Positions 1 through 13,135 of a DNA stretch of 64,000 bases are shown here, piece after piece. A program made the translations under genes and the position numbers. This DNA comes from Gibbula magus (lineage: Eukaryota; Mollusca; Gastropoda; Trochida; Trochidae), in assembly GCA_936450465.1 (NCBI GenBank), contig OW388297.1, forward strand, positions 49,387,630 through 49,451,629, given 5' to 3'. Every line of letters begins with the position of its first letter. The stretch's first letter is position 1. The notes below the pieces were generated by a model. The model made no database searches and was not told the DNA's origin. It saw only the letters and a list, made by a program, of their open reading frames with translations.

Positions 1-89
1 ATATAAGCTATTCTTTTGAGAGAGATATCCAAACACAGATTTATCTGTCATTCATCAGCTTCATTGAGAAAAGGATATTTTTTCTTTTT

Positions 90-235
90 TAAAATATATG
101 TGCTGAATGGAAATCGTGTCACAGTTATTAGTAATCGTTTGTACCGATAACATTTTATTTCAAAATATATTTGCTGAATGGAAATCATGTTGCAGATATT
201 AGTTATCGTAATGATAACATTATCTAACCGTGTAT
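90..235 (+). repeat. Diverged tandem duplication of an approximately 75-85 bp unit
   Basis: AAAATATATGTGCTGAATGG with following AAATCGTGT..CAG.TATTAGT.ATCGT recurs after about 75 bp as AAAATATATTTGCTGAATGG. Confidence 0.7.
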
Positions 236-677
236 GAACCGGAAAATGTGTCCACAATGTGACAGTATGTCATTGTCTGTGTACAAGTGAAAAGGTTAGA
301 CAAGAACGGCTGTGTACGCGGTGAACTCTATTTCCTGATAACACCTTTTAAAAACGAAACAGGACGTTTCATCACTTGATTAAGGAGCTTGAGTCGTGAT
401 GAAGATGTTGTCATCCCGGAAGTTGTTCTTCCTCGTGTAGTTCTCTTCTTAATGTCATTCAAAGATGAACTATTGTGTTAATTAGAATACACTACACTTG
501 AAAACGTATTTTATTGTTTTAATACATTGTCCGGTTTTCGATAAAACAAATCGCGACTCTTACCTTTATATTGTCACTATACCGAATGAACTAACTTAAA
601 ATTGGTAACAGACAGTACTCCTCGATAACATAATGCCATGTATAACTTTTGACTTTATGTCATTCCAACATACTTAA

Positions 678-1032
678 AGGGGCAGTAGCACGTTTTTTGC
701 TAAATTTATTTTTTCGAATTTCCCATTTATAATGATAGTTTATGTCATTTAAATTAACTTTAGAGGGTAAAACATCTTATTACACAAACCAATTATCCAT
801 AATGGTAATAACAATGTTGCGATTAAAGCAAAAAATGCATGGTGGCCATTTTATTGTGAACACAATTTTTTATTTCGAATTACAAAAACGATTCCCACGG
901 GATTACAAAACCACGTTAACTCATTTTGAAACTTGATTTTCCGAAGAGAGAAGGCTGTTTTACTTTTGGTGACATTATTTTTCAAATACATTTCATCAAC
1001 TTATTCCAGCGAAAAAACGTGCTACTGCCCCT
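678..1032 (+). mobile_element. TTAA-flanked MITE, family 1 (355 bp)
   Basis: TTAA at 674-677 and 1033-1036. Terminal inverted repeats AGGGGCAGTAGCACGTTTTT / AAAAACGTGCTACTGCCCCT. Collinear with 42000-42354. The 64-codon frame inside is a chance frame of the repeat. Confidence 0.92.
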
Positions 1033-1500
1033 TTAATGTACCTTTTAACTAGAGATAATGTTGATGTCCCATTTGTTAGTCGTTGCGGACTTACGAGATT
1101 ACAGCTACTACTAAATATACATCAATGGATGTAATCCCCCAAAAAACCGTGCTCGGTTCTTGTGTACTTGGGCAGAAGTTCGTTGACCCTTTATATAAAT
1201 ATTAATAAGGTTGTCATTGTGATCCTTACCGGCTTGAGGCTGGTTTATTCCCCATGAGTACAGTTTTGGCAGTTATGTCTGTGAATCTGTGACTGTCACA
1301 TCATCTGTGGTGTGAGGAACACAAATTCGCCCTGATGGATACCTAGAAGATACATAATGATACACCCAATGAAGGAATATCGATCTGTATGGATAATCAA
1401 CTTCTTTATTGTATTGTATGCGACGCTTCGCTATATGAAATATCACCGTCATAACGCAAGTTATTGCATTAGATGACTGTAGTATGCTGGATAATATTAA

Positions 1501-1991
1501 AGGTGCATCCATTGTGTTTCATACAATTTTATTTGGCTTTAATATGTTCCAACTCACCACATGTGCTGTTTACAATACAAACAAATTCTCTCACGTTGCA
1601 TATTCATCCCCAATCGCCAAATATATCAGTATTACTAGTTTCTAATTAAAATCGAGTAACATCATTATGCATATGAAGAAAACCGAAACTACACGTCCCA
1701 TTAACATGCACAGCTGTTACATTACCCATTTAACATTATCAACCGAAATTTGTTATTTTGACTGTTTTAAATAAGATTCCAAAATTACGTCTGACTCATG
1801 GGCGCGCGTCAATCGCGATGCATTGTCCGGTTGTCGATCAGAAATCACTACTTTAACCTTCATATCGTCAATATACTAAGTCGACTATCATCAAAATGGT
1901 AGTTTTCGGTAACAGTCGGTACTTCTCGATAAAGTAACATCATTTATAACGTTTGGAATATGTGACCCCCATCAACTCAATGGATGTACCT
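1501..1991 (+). mobile_element. TTAA-flanked MITE, family 2 (491 bp)
   Basis: TTAA at 1497-1500 and 1992-1995. Terminal repeats AGGTGCATCCATTGTGTTT / CAATGGATGTACCT. A related copy lies at 23233-23620, and an inverted, interrupted one at about 16297-16610. Confidence 0.88.
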
Positions 1992-2519
1992 TTAAATGAA
2001 GTAGGCACTGAAACCAGCGAGAATGAGCATGTCTCTGGGGAACCCAAACATCCAGAACCGCCATTTTCTTTACAGAATAAAGGGAATCTATAAACATTTT
2101 CAAACCTTATTCTAAGAATTTGCAAACAATCCGACTCCGAATCAAGATGTCAAAAACAAGACTCCCACTCAATGATTCAATGAAACCAGGAAAACCCGAT
2201 TTTCTAAAATGTCAAGAAACATATCCATGAAATCAACAGAAACAAGACCCAATTTAAAGTTAAGATTTTTAGACGAAATTCCCAAGAATGACTTTGAAAA
2301 GGACATGAACTAAACTGTTCGTTACTTAGATGAGATATCGATACAAACAAGAAGCAAGAATAGGCGATACGAGATACAGTAGTATACGGTCAAGCAACAA
2401 CATTGGGAATAAGAGGAGATAGGATATATTCATGTTTATTGTCAAACGGCAAGCCTATGAATAACTTGAGAAACAAGATCATGATATTTGCTTTAAAAAT
2501 TAAAGAAATACGTTAAGAA

Positions 2520-2960
2520 AGGTGAATGAAATTTTGGCTGTGAGTACTTATGACCATACTCTTTATCGAGTTCGAAAACGACTTCCGAAATATTATTTTT
2601 TACGGAGTTATGGCCCTTGAATCTGAAATTGAACTTTGTACTAAAAGAGCTGTGATGCTCCAATTGGGACATGTTTTTAAGGCAACTATTACATCTAGGT
2701 GAATGTAATTTAATATGTAGGTAGTCCAGATGATACTCTTCATAGAGTTCACAGTCCAGTTCCGAAATATTATTTTTTACGGAGTTATGAAGCCCTTGAA
2801 TCTGTTATTGAACTTGGTACAAATTATCGGTGTGATTCTCTAATGGGAAATATTAACTTACCTGAAAAATATTACATATGGGTGAATGAAATTTTGTAAT
2901 AACAAAGCCAGTTCCCAAAATTATTTTGGACAATATTATGACGCTTAAAGCTGTTTTTTA
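2520..2960 (+). repeat. Tandem repeat of approximately 185 bp, about 2.3 units
   Basis: The blocks CCGAAATATTATTTTTTACG, GAGTTATG..GCCCTTGAATCT, GAACTT.GTAC and GGTGAATGAAATTTTG recur in order about 185 bp apart. Confidence 0.8.
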
Positions 2961-4829
2961 AAACATAATACCCTTCACATCTATAATTCTAAATGGACGG
3001 ATAGCAGATGGCGGGGGTATGTGAGCCATGCTCTCTTTTTCTTGTATAATATATAAGTTCTATTGTGTCCCTGTTGTCGGGTTAAATGTGACGTCATAAC
3101 AGAAAAGTAGTTCTCATGTAAATCAAAATTATGCCATTAATGTTAATTTCAATATTGGGAGTAACGTTTGTTGATGCTTTTATATATTTTATCACATAAT
3201 CCATTTTAAACGTATTTATTACTCTCTACTAAAGTATTTATTTCATTCTTGTTTAAGCTCTGTGGTCGTCTAGTGCAGCATTTGCCCAACGATGTTTTAA
3301 CGATGCTTTTCAGGGGATAGCTTTAATAGAACGTCAGTCTGAATATTTAAAAAAATTAAATATCTTATTGAAAAGCTTTCCATATTTATTTCAAAATGTA
3401 TTGTCCCTTTTCCTCGTTTCCCACGAACCATAACATTTAAAAAAAATAATAAAATGATTTTTCAAATAACATGTGGCGTTATATGCTGATCTATAAAACG
3501 TTTTCGGTAAAAGTTTAAGATACTTAAGATAGAGTTTGGGAAAAAAACGTTTTAAAACTATTTTGGATTTCCTAATCTTTGTTTATATTATAAACACATA
3601 ATCCTAATTCCTTGCACGATGACGAAGTGAAATCAACAACCGCATCAATTTCACTTGTTGACGGCGTCTCGCTTTGCATGAGGACTTTGCACTAAATATA
3701 TCATCTTAGGATTGACTTGTTTTGACATTCTTGTTAATTACATGTTTGCGTATTAATGCAACGAAGTATCACCCGTTATTAAAAACAGGTGTGTTGTAAT
3801 GTGGTTTAAGTGCTTTTCGGGACATTTAGGTAAATAGGTCAAGTATTGTGACGTCATGGATTCGCTAAACCGTGAAGGAAAGTCTCATCTAAAATAAAAG
3901 TCATGGACATAACTGTAACGAAATTGTCGTCACACAGTTTGCATAAATATGTAATTTACAAAACATTTAAGACGTATCGAGTCGGGTTTATTCAAATGTA
4001 CTCGGAAAGAATCACAGTTCAAGTGTCATCTCTCTATGACAGTTATCGTGAAATATGTTACAGTGACGTCACGACCATACACGCCAATCCTCTTGCATGC
4101 TTCGCACGTGTTGTCCGTGCTTGTCATGGCAGATGTCAATTTCTTTAACATCATACACGTTGTTTTATGAGAAGGATATACGAATTGGTCATTTAATAAA
4201 GTTCTAACATTCTTAATTCGACATTTGTCTTTTACAACCAGCATTAACATTTTGGCTGTCATTTCCTTTAAAGTTTTTAAATAAAATTTGAGAACAGTTA
4301 TAACCAAAAAATTGAATTTGATAATATTGTTTTACTTATACTGTTATATTGCTATCAAAGTTTAATGAGGTTTAAATATATAACCACGACAACCATTTTG
4401 AAGTTAGTTTTCTTACAACAAATTATCCGTAATTAAATTAACAGATCATACATGATGTTGAAGATGATAAGGAATTTGTTTTAGTTTATTATCTTCACGT
4501 TTTACTTAATAATCACAATATTTATATTTGTCTTCCATTTCTCATAACATGTTATGTTAAATAAGTCAACATCAGTATGATTATCTAACATAATATTATA
4601 ATGATTTCGTTTAATTATTATATTTTAGAGGTTATTTATGAGGGTGTTACTAATTATTTTCATGCAGGTAACATGTTATGACACCTTTGCCCCTTTTTGA
4701 AAGGCAGATCTATTTTCAGCAAACCGTATGTTTGTTCACTGTTCTCTTTAAATATGGATAACAATATGAAGATGTTGCATATATAGGAAGGGATAACGAA
4801 ACGATATTTCGGCAACTTGATGATGTAAT

Positions 4830-4900
4830 GGAGAATGAGCAGCTGTGGATTCGTTAAAAATATGTTTAACGAATCCACTGCTCCGAATGCATTCTCTATC
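4830..4900. repeat. Hairpin-forming inverted repeat
   Basis: GTGGATTCGTTAAA (4845-4858) and TTTAACGAATCCAC (4865-4878) form a perfect 14-bp stem with a 6-nt loop. The outer flanks (GAGAATGAGCAG / CTGCTCCGAATGCATTCTC) pair imperfectly. Confidence 0.85.
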
Positions 4901-5204
4901 TTTATCCATATATGACGTCACAAAACATGCATATGTGATTATTTTACATTTGAAACAATAAATTTCAATTCTGGGACACCAAAATCAATTATTTTGCAAA
5001 TTTCGGGGCTCATTCATCGGATATGGTACAAGTAGCTGCGACCCTCATGAAATGGATTCATCCTAGCACGTGCAGCGCAAAACTTCACGCGAGGCGAAGT
5101 GATTGACAGCTAAAACTATGCCTTTCCATGCCTTCCGCGTGCGTTACAAGACTTGAATTGAACGCGGGATTCTTACTGACAAACTATCCTAAGGTTTATA
5201 ACAG

Positions 5205-5290
5205 CGTCTTGTGACCTAATGGTTAGGAGCGTTGACTACCAAGCGAAGAGTTGCATGTTAGAATCCAAGTTCATACATCACACAAATTAA
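5205..5290 (+). mobile_element. tRNA-like SINE head
   Basis: GTGACCTAATGGTTAGGAGC resembles a tRNA A box and is followed by CAAGCGAAGAGTTGCATGTT and a decayed B box (TTAGAATCC). It does not fold as an intact tRNA by eye, so I treat it as a SINE relic. Confidence 0.45.
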
Positions 5291-5739
5291 TTTGTCTAGT
5301 TGAGAGATATTTTAAGATCCTATTCAGATACACCAAGACAAATATATCAGTCTCGAAAAATGTACTCGATTAGCCACTACTGAAAATGTCTAAACCTAAC
5401 ACCCCTCCTGACTGGGACAGTCAATGACCAGTAGATTCCTAAATAATAATCAACTGATAACACAGTATAGTGACGTCATGACTATCGATTAAGTGATAAT
5501 GTTGATTATATATGCGTTGAGATATGTTTAATGGATATTCAACTTAGTTCGTTTTTACATTTTTAACATCAATAAAGCCTTGTAATATCTGTTCAATAAA
5601 CTTCAAGAATGCCCGTCAGACACTTACAAGTGTTCAGTATTACGAGAACGAAAATCGATTTGGTACGATAAGGTTGTTGCTTTGAACGTCGATACTTCTT
5701 TACGACGCCCTTAACGAGGATGATACTGATGTGTGGTAA

Positions 5740-6335
5740 TTTATGTTCATTAACAGATGACGATGAACAGATAATGTGGCAATGCTGTTAATAATGTGGT
5801 AATGTTAGGTTGATGATAGTAAGTGCTAGGATGGTGTGATGGTAGAAATCTGATGTTGATAAAACTCTGATAGCATATGATGGTAATAAGTTGTTAAAGT
5901 TGATGATTATGATTATGATGATATGATGATGAACATCTGAAAATGATAACAATCGTGTTGATAACGATTGTGAAGATGATATTTAGATCAATAAACGACT
6001 TGATGATGATGAAAATCTGATAATGTGACGGTGATGATATCCGTAATCTTATGATTATAATATGTTGTGATGATGCTGTTGATGGAGACGAGATGATGAG
6101 GTTCGGTAGTGACATTAGTGTTACGATGATAACAATCATGTTGCTAACGAGGGTATTTAGATCAATAAACGATAATTATAACGACGACTTTAAACACGTC
6201 GATGATGAAGATTATAATGATGAGAGCTACATGTATGATAGTACAGCTATGATAAATAGGACGATGATAATGCGTGATGACAACCGTGATGATGATGATA
6301 ATTATATCCTTGATTATGTCTATGATGTTGATTTT
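5740..6335 (+). repeat. GAT/TGATGA-rich low-complexity region
   Basis: Long runs of degenerate GAT trinucleotides. Overlapping open frames on both strands (Asp-rich on +, Ile/Ser/His-rich on -) come from the repeat and are not supported genes. Confidence 0.85.
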
Positions 6336-6872
6336 TGACAGGTTTACGGTGAGTTTTAAAGATTGTCAGTTAAATTACAGAATTAATTGCAGACACTAAC
6401 ACATCAAGAAATAATGTCCAATGTAGGTCCACGAATCTGATACAGCTTCAGCTGCCGCAGTCTACAGCTGCACAGCTCAACATATATGTACCATTAGCTA
6501 TTCAACACACGTATGTACGTTGATAAGTAATTCTGTCGGCGTCTTGTGTTTAAACATTAGATTTGATTGATGTTGAACGGGCGGTCAAATCATTCCCTTA
6601 CGTAGTGACAATGAATTTCTAATGTTCCTGTTGTTAAACCCCGGATCCCCTCCATGAATCAGATATAATTAAGGTTTACAGTATGATTCAATGGCTTTGT
6701 AACTAATTTTGAACGCATACGTACATGTACATATACATACAGCCCACTTAATACTTCCTTAGTTGTGAGTGGGATGTGATACGAATGTCATTCATGAGTT
6801 AACCCGGATAAGCTACGTAAAGAAATTCACGTGAACTTCAAAGGACGATCACCGGTGATGATAGTAGTAAGT

Positions 6873-7130
6873 TTAAGATAAGATAAGATAAGATAATTCT
6901 TTAATGTTCATTGGAAATTTGCTGTACACTGTTTTCAGGCAAAACAAAAATACATAAAATTTATATATCACATAGAGATAAATATATATACAATACACAC
7001 ATGTTTGCAACCCGCTATAAAATGTGAAAGTTCGGTTTGACAGGGACTGCGTCTCTGGGGCTGATGGCTGTATTAAATTGATATATTTAATTACAATATT
7101 ATTACTTCCAAATTGTATTGACATAAATTG
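6873..7130 (-). mobile_element. Possible LINE-type 3' end with (TCTTA)n tail
   Basis: On the - strand an AT-rich segment ends ATTAAAGAATTATCTTATCT with four to five TCTTA units, a layout typical of non-LTR retrotransposon 3' ends. No reverse transcriptase is seen. Confidence 0.4.
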
Positions 7131-8554
7131 TGTGATATAAAGAAAACTGCTTTGTGATAAATAAAGTTGTAAACGATTAGTTGAAGATTTATCTCGAACC
7201 GGATTCAGTGCCCAAACACCGAGTTATTTTTAAATCGTCACGCCAGGCTTCGTTTGATGATAGCTCCTCACTACGTCATTTAGGTGGACAACACTGTTCG
7301 GAGTTGTGATTTTAAAGCATCTCGTTTTCGACTCGACTGCAGGCAACAGAAATTTATATATACTTTGACATGGGGCGGATAATGCGGAGTGTTAGCGTGG
7401 TAAGTACATATTATTATTATCACGAATATACATGATAATAATTGTGTTATGTGGGTATGTTCTCACACCTGATTCCTAAACGATTCATATGATTCAAAAT
7501 AATATATAGGTTTAGTAATTTAGTAATTGTAATAAGTAGTTACACACACATAAACTAACAAAAAGCGCTAAAGGGTAAGTTAAAGGGCCAGTTTGATTGG
7601 GATTCGCCGTTGATTCAGATTTCCATACTCGTGGCGCCGAGGAATGGCTCCCCTTCTCGATGGTTTTCTTTGAATGAATATTTTTGGTCTTAAATCTTAA
7701 TCAACCAAAATATTACACCGAGTCATATGTTTCTAATGGATTGTATTTTAACCATGGATTAATAAGTATATGTATTATGTATTGAAAAGGGAATGTCCCC
7801 ATGAATTTCGTTTCCATGAAAAATACCTTCATAGAACTGTCACTTTTATGCTTATCTAGGTGAATTCGGGACGAATTCTTCAAGGGACGATACATGGGGA
7901 GGTGGTGTACTATTTTCATAACACGATTAATTATTCAAGTCAAATGATTCCAATATTCGCTGTTTTTATCATGAATTTCTTCCCACACTGATTATCACCA
8001 CCACATTATCCTTTCTAATTCGTGTCCTACTGTCTCTTTAAGGAAATCCTTTTATTTTATTATACGAGATTTTGACATATGCCAGATGCCCATCCTGGAT
8101 TATAATCTAATCCGGTTATTACAGCATTTATTAACATAACAATTTCTAGCTTGTGTTGGTCTGTGGCAAGGTTGCGGTGTAGCACTATCGCTGTTTATAA
8201 TTTGGGTGTAAAAATTCTAATTTTTCGATTCGAATAAATCCTTCGATGCAGATGTCACGGAATTTTCATTTTATGTTCTTACTTCAAACTTTTTGTCGAT
8301 CTAATTATTTTGTTCTCTAACTTAAATTTAAGTTCAAAATTGAAATTAAAATAAAAGGCTTTAAATGAAATAAGAGGACTATTTAAGGGTTCATACACTA
8401 ATTTGCTCTTGACTTCGCTGTTGTTGTTCATATACTTAAATACAAAATATCTATGATTGTCATAGTTTGACTTGAACGTCATGTGATGTTAGTGACATGT
8501 ACCTTTTTTGTGACCTGAATAAAATGTTAGTTTTCGATTTCAATAATGATATTT

Positions 8555-9005
8555 TATGCCCCCGAATCGGAGATTCCGGAGGTATATTGTTTTTCACCTG
8601 TCCGTCTGTCTGTCTGTTCGTGTGTTTGTCCACAAAAACTTTAATCTTGACCATAACTTTGGATTGCTCAGAGCCCTCCCTAGCTTTCAAACTTGGCATG
8701 TGCATACCTTGTGATGAGATCTTTCAGATGAGGTCATCATATTTGACCTTGTGACCTTCACCTTGCCGCAGTGGACATCTTCAGAAAACGTTTACCTTGG
8801 CGATAACTTTGGATTGCTCAGAGCTACGGCTTTCAAACTTGGCATGTGCATACCTTGTGATGAGACCTTACATATGAGGTCATCATATTTGACCTTGTGA
8901 CCTTCACCTTGCCGCAGTGGACATTTTCAGAAAACTTGTATTATATTAACTCTTCAAATTACTGAATAGATGGCTGATAGCATCCGTGTTTAATAAACAC
9001 ATCTT
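8555..9005 (+). repeat. Dispersed repeat with two tandem approximately 145-bp units
   Basis: Starts around GCCCCCGAATCGGAGATTCC, has a CTGTCCGTCTGTCTGTCTG stretch, then two copies of a unit containing AACTTTGGATTGCTCAGAGC, CTTGGCATGTGCATACCTTG and TTGACCTTGTGACCTTCACC. This type of repeat is common in bivalve genomes. Confidence 0.75.
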
Positions 9006-9979
9006 GTTGATTCCTTGAATACCATCTTTGAATTGCAAACGTAACGTCTAATTCCCTCTGAATCATTAATTGTTTCTTTTGATAAGTGTGTTAATGAAAC
9101 TTTGCGTATACTGTCAAATATCCCTGATCCATTTTGCTTGATAAGAGATAGTTTTCAGCAATAACGTTTCAGAATAGAAATTAATATCACTCATGTTTCA
9201 TAAAGGTCATGGATATGATCATGTCAAGGTTACTCTTCATTTTAATGTTATGTGAATACTGTGCAAAATATTATTATGATCCATATTTAATGTTGATAAG
9301 ACGAATATGATAAAAATGAAGGACTTGAAATTATGGAACCGAACACCAATATAAGGAACGAAGAAAAATTAAATATTTTAGACATCTTTACATCTTTGGG
9401 AACCTAATGTATTCGATTATACGGACCTTGACTTTATAAGGCGATATATACGAAGTCACGTAGCATACGTGTAATTACCATATAGTGATATTGACTAAAG
9501 ATAATTGAAACCGTTTAACACCTCTTATACGTGTTTTATCGGGATCGTTTGGTCATTTGAATGGGTCATGGGTATGAGGGGAAGGTCTAAATGTTCAGCT
9601 TCGCATCTTAAAGGGAGATTTATTCAAAAACATCAATCTTCACGGTCGAGCTGTTATCGTTTAGTACGACTTTGGTTTGTCAACGAGAAGGGTTCGAACT
9701 GGGTCATCGTTCTTTAGACATGGGTGGTCGACCTACATTAACTTACTTTACTTTCAGTATATAGAAGTTTTTGTATGATATCTCATACTGTGAACTAGGT
9801 CAATATGGTTTTCTCGCTGTGCCTACAGATAGTGCCCTGGAAAGACCTGATACGTTTTCATCGACAAGTTCAATAAATCACCAATAATAGAAACAATACT
9901 TTTTGGGTCGTTCAACTGTATTATCATATATTAAGCAATTTCGAGTTTCGTAGGAAAATTGTCGAATGTTGTCAGCGTA

Positions 9980-10016
9980 AGTTCAGGGTATGTTCAGGGT
10001 ATGTTCAGGGTATGTT
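9980..10016 (+). repeat. 12-bp tandem repeat, three units
   Basis: GTTCAGGGTATG is repeated three times without change. Confidence 0.9.
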
Positions 10017-10950
10017 TGCAAAGGCTAACACAATGTTAACAAGAATGATTTGATCAGGCAGAGAACCATAATAGGGGCTGCATCATTATGTATGAATAGA
10101 TGGGTTTGTTAAATTTCTTGGTGTGGTTGTTATTACAACCCGCAAATTAAGTTCAAACCAGCCAATCAGAATCAAGAATACACTGAAGTCATGTCAAGTT
10201 GTACAAAACCATTGTTGTCACAATAATTATCATGTTGATGTATTTTGCCTATGGCTTTAATACTTTATAAACATTGACTACGTCATGTTACAGTGGTAAA
10301 CGATTTTCATATGTTTACGCCTCGAATTTCACGGACGAATTATTATGCATTTATGTTTTGTTTTGTTAAGTTCATTGGTATTCAGGTATTTGGTGTGGTT
10401 TGTTTACTAGCCATTGGCGGTTGTACATATTCATTTCCCTATCGATAAGAAGTCAGTCACTTACATATGCACTTCGCACCAGGAAATTAACATACGTCCT
10501 GCTTGGGGCAAATTGTTGAGAATTTTGGTTTACAAATGGAGGCGTTGTCGTGTGCTACCGGTGTAGTAGGCCATGCTTGAGATTTTGGGGAACACTTAAG
10601 CTATCATTGCGGTGAACCGCTTCATGGCTGGAAACTGTGAATTTGAAGGCCTATTCGCCGCTCCACGCTGATATATCATTTGTAAAAATTATGCGTCACT
10701 TTGAGACTATAATCGTAAACTCGTGAAACGTGCCTCTGGTCACCCAGCCGTAGAAGTGGGTACCTGGTTTAGAAATGGAAGTGGACATGCAGTGTGCCAT
10801 ATAAGTATATAAACGTTCTTTTAGAGGTTAATTCTAATTGGTTAAGTTTTTAATTCTGAAATAAAACTTCATTTAATAACAAACTATTTGTCGTTTTGAT
10901 TTAAAAGTAATTAATATAGCATTTTAAAGGGATGTTGATCGTTGTAATTT

Positions 10951-11037
10951 TCAATTGAAAGGGTACATTCAAGAAGGGCACGTGCTATTTTAACTACATA
11001 GAAAATGTGCCCTTCTTGAATGTACTTTCAATTTAAA
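10951..11037. repeat. Long hairpin with perfect 19-bp arms
   Basis: GTACATTCAAGAAGGGCAC (10963-10981) and its exact reverse complement (11007-11025) are separated by 25 nt. Pairing continues outward through AATTGAAA/TTTCAATT. It may be a tiny foldback element or a transcribed hairpin. Confidence 0.9.
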
Positions 11038-11315
11038 ATATTTTTTAAAGATAAACAATTCGTGTTTTGTTATACGTTATGGTTTTAAGTTAATTTCATA
11101 ATGTATGTTGATAGGTTTCATTTTCAATTTATTACGCCTTTTTAAAGATAAACAATTTGTATACGTTGTGAAGCTCACGTCCCTTTATTCGTTACTTGAA
11201 TAGTTAACACATATTCGTCTGATTGTCTGTCCCAACTATGATATGTGGCCTATTTATCTTGAACGATGTAGACGTCTGAATGTAGAGCCTGGGGCTTGTG
11301 GAACCCAAGGTTGTG

Positions 11316-11925
11316 CGATAAACATCTTTACTTATATAAAGTATACACGTCTTGACCTTTGGTAATCTAAGGACACTGGCAAAAGAACTACCAATTAAAA
11401 TATTGTTTTAAATACTCAGCATTATCAAATTAGAAGTTCGATGATAAACATCTTTACTTATATAAAGTATTAATGTCTTGACCTTCGGTAGTTTAAGGAC
11501 AAAGGTCTAAGAACTACAACTTTAAAATGTTTGGGGGTTTACTTTATTCAAGTAATAAGGTCAGGCGATACACATCTTAACTTACGTAAGTATTTATGTC
11601 TTGACCTTTTGTAATCTTAGGACATTGGTCAAGAAATTACAATTTGTATAATAGCGTTTATAGGAATGTTTTAATCTATTCAAGCAATGAGGTCAGATGG
11701 TACATATTTACTTACGTATAGTGTGATGTCCGTAACTATGGTAATCTAAGAACACTGGTAAAATAAGTACAACTTGTTTAACATTTTTGGGAATATTTTA
11801 CTTTATTCTAGTAATAAGGTCTAATAATAAACACTTAATTAAAATGAGTATAACATTTGAATATTATATTTGATAATTTAAGGACAGTAGTCAGAGAAAT
11901 ACACACTGCTACATTTATCGTATTT
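11316..11925 (+). repeat. Diverged tandem repeat, about five units of 115-130 bp
   Basis: Each unit has a GATAAACATCTTTACTTATA block, then TGTCTTGACCTT.GGTAAT, TAAGGACA.TGG and a TTTACTTTATTCAAGTAAT block. Starts fall near 11318, 11442, 11560, 11697 and 11825. Confidence 0.85.
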
Positions 11926-12979
11926 GGAGGGAAATACAGATAAAGTTTAGTTCGGGTCAAAAGATAAATGTACTTTCTTATATGAAATATATTTATTTGA
12001 TCTTAAATTTGATAGTGCAAGTAAACACTGTTCTATATATTTCTGTAATTTAAATATTTTCTTTTCTTTAAAAATTAACGTTAATATGTGATAAATGTGT
12101 ACTTATGTGAACTATGCATGCCTTGAATGTTAATGAGGTATGGGCACGAGTCAAATCAAATATAGCAATCGCTGCCTTCAAATTCATCGCCCAATGTCTC
12201 CTAGCATGGGAAGAGTTGCTAAATACGATTGTGTCATGTGATTTGCATTGTCAGTTATATACGAAAACATACTTTTCTAGACTTGTGTGGAAACTTTTTA
12301 AAAAGTTGGGTAGTTTGGCACCTCTTAGTAACGCATGTTTCAAATGTGTTACCATTTCCGGTGAACTCTGGTTTAGAATACCTTATATGTCATACTTCCA
12401 GTAGGCATGGAAAAACGTCAAGCAGGTAGTCACGACTGTTCGCTATTGTATACAATGTTTTACTTATTTCCGTCACATTTGTCATGCTTTGGTTTGTGGG
12501 ATAGTTTGACTATAGTGCTTACTCTGGGTCTAACATTGGACTTTTTTACACATATATAATTCTTTTCACAGATGATTTCACATCGCATTTCTCCTCATTT
12601 TCGAACTGTTCTTAAGATGTTTAGTCATTCAATTTGCCGCTATTTGTCTTTTTTAAATTCGAAATCGAATCCCCATTTGACAATCGCCGCTAATGACTGC
12701 AATACTGCCGAAGCCGAAGCAATAACTCACTCACTCACCCATTTGACAAGCACGAAACACTCAATTTTATATCAATATTTAGGTATTTTGGTTTTTTTAA
12801 ATAACGTTTGTCGTTTTATACAATAATATTTATATACATGTAAATTTATAGAATATTTAAAGTTTTTGTTTTTTCACAGACGTAAAGAAAACGAAAACCT
12901 AACCATAAGAAACCATGGTCGAACATTTTTTGTCCGTTGTTTTATATTTACAAGAATTTGAAAAGGTATTTGTATACTG

Positions 12980-13135
12980 CCTCCAATACCACCTAAATAC
13001 CACCTCCAATACTACCTAAATACAACCTCAATACCACCTAAATACCACCTACAATACTACCTAAATACCACCTCCAATACTACCTAAATACAACCTCAAT
13101 ACCACCTCCAATACCACCTCAAATACCACCTACAA
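12980..13135 (+). repeat. CCACCTAAATACCACCT minisatellite
   Basis: Imperfect 17-18 bp units (ATACCACCTCCAATACTACC) are repeated about nine times. Confidence 0.92.

Noticed and set aside
5205..5290. A functional tRNA gene
   Set aside because: Only A-box-like and decayed B-box-like sequence; no acceptor-stem pairing seen, so kept as a SINE relic.
6051..6338. Asp-rich 95-codon frame and the Ile/His-rich frame opposite
   Set aside because: Translation of a degenerate GAT repeat; no start context, no family.
12114..12404. 96-codon + strand frame
   Set aside because: No family signature, no splice or promoter context, and an overlapping second frame of similar quality.
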